A program made the position numbers and the translations under genes. Below the pieces are notes generated by a model. The model was not told the origin of the DNA. It did no database searches and saw nothing but the letters and a program-made list of their open reading frames with translations. 64,000 nt of DNA from Closterium sp. NIES-65 (taxonomy: Eukaryota > Streptophyta > Zygnematophyceae > Desmidiales > Closteriaceae), in contig CANXME010002539.1 of the NCBI GenBank assembly GCA_948144175.1, forward strand, positions 62,001 to 126,000. The letters run 5' to 3'. Position 1 is the stretch's first letter; each line of letters opens with the position of its first letter. Shown here piece after piece: positions 61,249 to 64,000 of this stretch.

Positions 61249-64000
61249 TCACAACGTGAATTCAGCAGGGAGGCATGGCAGGCGCTGAATCCTAGCCCCC
61301 AGCCCTCTGAGCTTGGTATCCAGGCGCTCATACCCCCTGTCAATATGCGCCACGCCCTCTATGTGCGTGCGGCCCTCCGCTGCCATCCCTGCCAGCACCA
61401 GCGCTGCTCCTGCCCGCAAGTCAGTGGCTGCCACGGGGGCGCCGTACAGCTGGCTGCCCTGATCCCTGCCGCTGATGATGGCGGTGTTGCCTGTGATCTT
61501 GATCTTGGCTCCCATCTTCTGCAGCTCCTCCACTGCTTGCTCAAAGCATGGTATGATGACATGCCATTGCACAGCACACACGTTGCCAGCCACAATACAG
61601 CATGCAATAAGACCCATTCGCGCCATGGATTATCGCGTGCGAACCCACCCAACGCATGCATACCACAAACACCATGCCATGCGGACACACAAGAATCCAC
61701 CGGTTAAATGAATGATTCAAGCAGCAGAGAAACAGCGACAGGACAAACGCCCGCACACTCCAAACCATTCAGCAGCTCGGCAGCACAAAACAGAGCGCCC
61801 CAAGGCTGTTCGCCGCACTCACCATGTCTCATCCGTGACTCAAACACTGTCTCCCGGATGACGCTCTGCCCGCTGGCAGTGGTGAGCGCGGCCATGAGCT
61901 GCGGCTGCATGTCCGTTGGGAAGCCCGGGTACGGCAGCGTCGTCACGTCCGCTGCTCTCAAAGGCCAGATGCCCGGCGAGATCTGCTTGCAAGGGGAAGA
62001 GAGGTGGAGAAACGAGAGCAAAAACCAGAGAGTGAACAGCTTGACATGCCAAACTTCACCACATCTCCTTACACCCATTCTTACTGTACCAAACGTTCCA
62101 TACTTAACATCTGACAATATTCTCCACACGCCTTGGACATGCCTCGCACACCTGTACCTACTGTACCACACAGCCACACTGTACCAACCATACCTTGAGA
62201 GTGCCGATCTTGGTCTGCTGCACGCGGCACCCCATGGCTCTGAGCTTGCTGATCACAGCCATCAGATGCCGCGGGATCACCGGCGACAGCGACACCACCG
62301 ATCGCGTGATGGCCGCAGCTGCCAGGAAGGTTCCCGCCTCAATGCGGTCAGGTATGATGGTGAACTCGGCGGGCCCCAGCCTGGGCACGCCCTTAATGAC
62401 GATCGTGTTGGTGCCCGCCCCCCTGATCTGCGCGCCACACGAGATGAGGAAATCTGCCAGATCCACCACCTCGGGCTCCTGGCGGGAGAAAAGGGAGGAT
62501 AGGAGGGGATGTGGAGGTTGGTTTTGGGAAATACGGAGATAGGCCAGGTTCACCACCTCAGGCTGGTGATGGGAGGCGGGAGGAGAAACAAGGAGCGAAG
62601 GGAAGAGAAGTGAAGGGACAGAATTGAAAACCACAGCAGTCAGTGGTGGCTGCAGAGGCGACGATCGGAAAAGACAAGAAGCGTCGTCAGCAACCCAGAG
62701 CAACATTCCAGCGCATCATGTTGGCACGCCTACCTCCCCCTTAGTGGTTACCTGAGCGAAGCATCATGTCGCCCGACTCTCCCCCAGCGCTCACCTGGGC
62801 GACGTTAGAGAGAGTGGTTTCGCCGTCCGCGAGCGACGCGGCCATCATGAGCGTCTCGGTGGCGCCCACCGAGGGGAAGTCCAGGTAGAAGCTCCCGCCC
62901 TTGAGCCGCCCGCCGTCCGCCGTCTGCACGTGCACGCGCCCCTGCCTGCGGGCGGGGAGGGGGGAAGAGAGGGGGAGCGAGGGGGAGAGAGGGGAGGGTA
63001 GAGGGAGGGAATGAGAATTGAAAAAGGGAGAAAAAGTGAGGAGCTGCGGTGATACGATTGAGAGTGCGGTGGGGATGACACAGGGGGTAACGAGGGAGAG
63101 AAAGCCAACTAGGCTCGCGGATAACGGAATGCGACATTGCCCATTAGGCTTTACAGACAGCCTAAGAAGACTTTTCGGGCGACTACAGTGGGCAAAACAC
63201 CAGAGCTAAAAGCAGCGGCAATGGCTAGAACTGGCCCCGATTGGCGGTTAGGTGGACACGCGTAATGGGCGCGCTAAATGAACATCACACCACAAAAAAA
63301 AAAGACTCAATGCGCTCACCTGATATCGACCTTTGCGCCCAGCGCCTCGAGGCCGCGCACGTGGAGGTCGATGGGGCGCGCGCCGATGTTGCAGCCGCCG
63401 GGCAGCGGCACCACCGCCTCCCCCTGTCTCCCCACAAGCGCGCCGATCACGAAGAAGCTGGCGCGAAGCTTCCGCACCACGTCGGGGCACGGCTCCACGG
63501 ACGACAGACAGGACGCGTCGACCAGCACGGATGAATCCTGGCCGTCCACGCCTCGCTGTATTTTCACGCCGACCGATTGGAGAACCTGAAGACCGACGCA
63601 GCGGATTAAAACGCACACAGACGGGTAGAAGACGAGGAGTAAGTAGGAAGACATGATGTTTAGTATCGTCAGGGGTAACATGACAGTGTGATGACACGGC
63701 AGTAACGGTATGGCCGTACTGACATGGCAGTAAGACATGGGAGTAATGGCATGCCAGTAATGACATAGTAATGTTGGCACGGCAGTAGTGCCATGAGAAT
63801 AATGACATGGCCCCAATGCCATGGAAATGCAACTCTCGACACAACGAAGTTTTATTTTTTCGCCTGAAATGACGAAGGTAGGTGCTTGAAGGAAGGAATA
63901 GGAGGCAGGGACGGATATCACTCGGGCCGAACCTGGAACATCCGCCTGATGTCATGTAGGTCCGGCACCCGACGCAAAACGAGAGGCTCGGAGGAGCAGA
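61249..64000 (-). CDS. murA: UDP-N-acetylglucosamine enolpyruvyl transferase (MurA), N-terminus beyond right edge
   Basis: Six exons visible on the minus strand: from beyond 64000 to 63933, then 63585-63320, 62945-62795, 62478-62194, 61982-61823 and 61532-61249; all GT-AG and in frame, about 404 residues of a domain that is about 420 in bacteria. MurA moves enolpyruvate from PEP to UDP-GlcNAc, the first committed step of peptidoglycan synthesis; in streptophytes with a plastid peptidoglycan wall it acts in the chloroplast. Seen here: [17 protein letters not shown], the loop with catalytic Cys ([16 protein letters not shown]), [49 protein letters not shown] with the conserved Asp, [19 protein letters not shown] and HIDRGYERL. 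The catalytic Cys makes it a fosfomycin-type target by family knowledge. Any transit peptide and the Lys of the N-terminal motif lie outside the window. Confidence 0.95.
62531..62562 (-). pseudogene. Decayed copy of the 5' edge of a MurA exon
   Basis: In the intron before exon 62478-62194, an acceptor CACCAG is followed by [12 protein letters not shown], against [13 protein letters not shown] at the start of the real exon. Same pattern as in the PUF gene. Confidence 0.65.
63655..63830. repeat. Imperfect short repeats in a MurA intron
   Basis: Many variants of ATGGCAGTAATGAC, about 12-25 bases apart, in the intron between the first two visible exons. Confidence 0.6.

Overview
The window reads as nuclear DNA of a streptophyte, most plausibly a green alga of the charophyte grade (a zygnematophyte such as Closterium would fit) or an early land plant. 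The evidence is a plant-type frataxin, an Alfin-like PHD protein, an APUM7-12-type Pumilio protein, a plant-style B-box protein and an intron-containing MurA (plastid peptidoglycan synthesis, lost in most flowering plants). The assignment is inference; no organelle or rRNA marker is present.

Layout. 1-29.4 kb is a nest of Ty1/Copia retrotransposons of one family, with very short LTRs (about 126-132 bp) and long GC-rich leaders made of tandem repeats. Copia-A (minus, runs off the left edge) lacks the integrase core. Copia-B (6625-15014) is complete in outline, with 126-bp LTRs and a GCCAT target duplication, but is broken by a nonsense codon, frameshifts and an insertion of about 0.9 kb. Copia-C (about 17615-22168) is 5'-truncated. 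Copia-D (23034-29364) has lost reverse transcriptase/RNase H. A decayed Ty3/Gypsy reverse transcriptase lies at about 22.17-22.62 kb. 29.4-32 kb holds an unrecognised decayed ORF and several inverted repeats.

32-47.4 kb is a gene island: a single-exon B-box protein with a cyclin-box-like C-terminus (32053-33936, +); a nine-exon CCCH-plus-PUF protein (35508-42102, -); divergently from it a six-exon Alfin-like PHD protein (43087-44297, +); and a four-exon frataxin (45859-47360, -). All five introns between exons 4 and 9 of the PUF gene (the PUF-domain part) contain decaying copies of the neighbouring exon edges; one MurA intron does too.

47.55-60.87 kb is a giant inverted repeat: two almost identical DIRS-order (tyrosine-recombinase) retrotransposons in opposite orientation, each with intact gag, RT-RNase H and tyrosine recombinase ORFs and split direct repeats (A1 ... 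B1-A2 ... B2). They are separated by about 1.5 kb holding two minisatellites and the relic of an older relative. 61.2-64 kb is MurA (minus, six exons visible, N-terminus beyond the right edge).

The host genes do not form one pathway. Frataxin acts in mitochondrial iron-sulphur cluster assembly, MurA in peptidoglycan precursor synthesis, PUF/CCCH in mRNA control, Alfin-like in H3K4me3 reading; the role of the B-box/cyclin-like protein is unknown.
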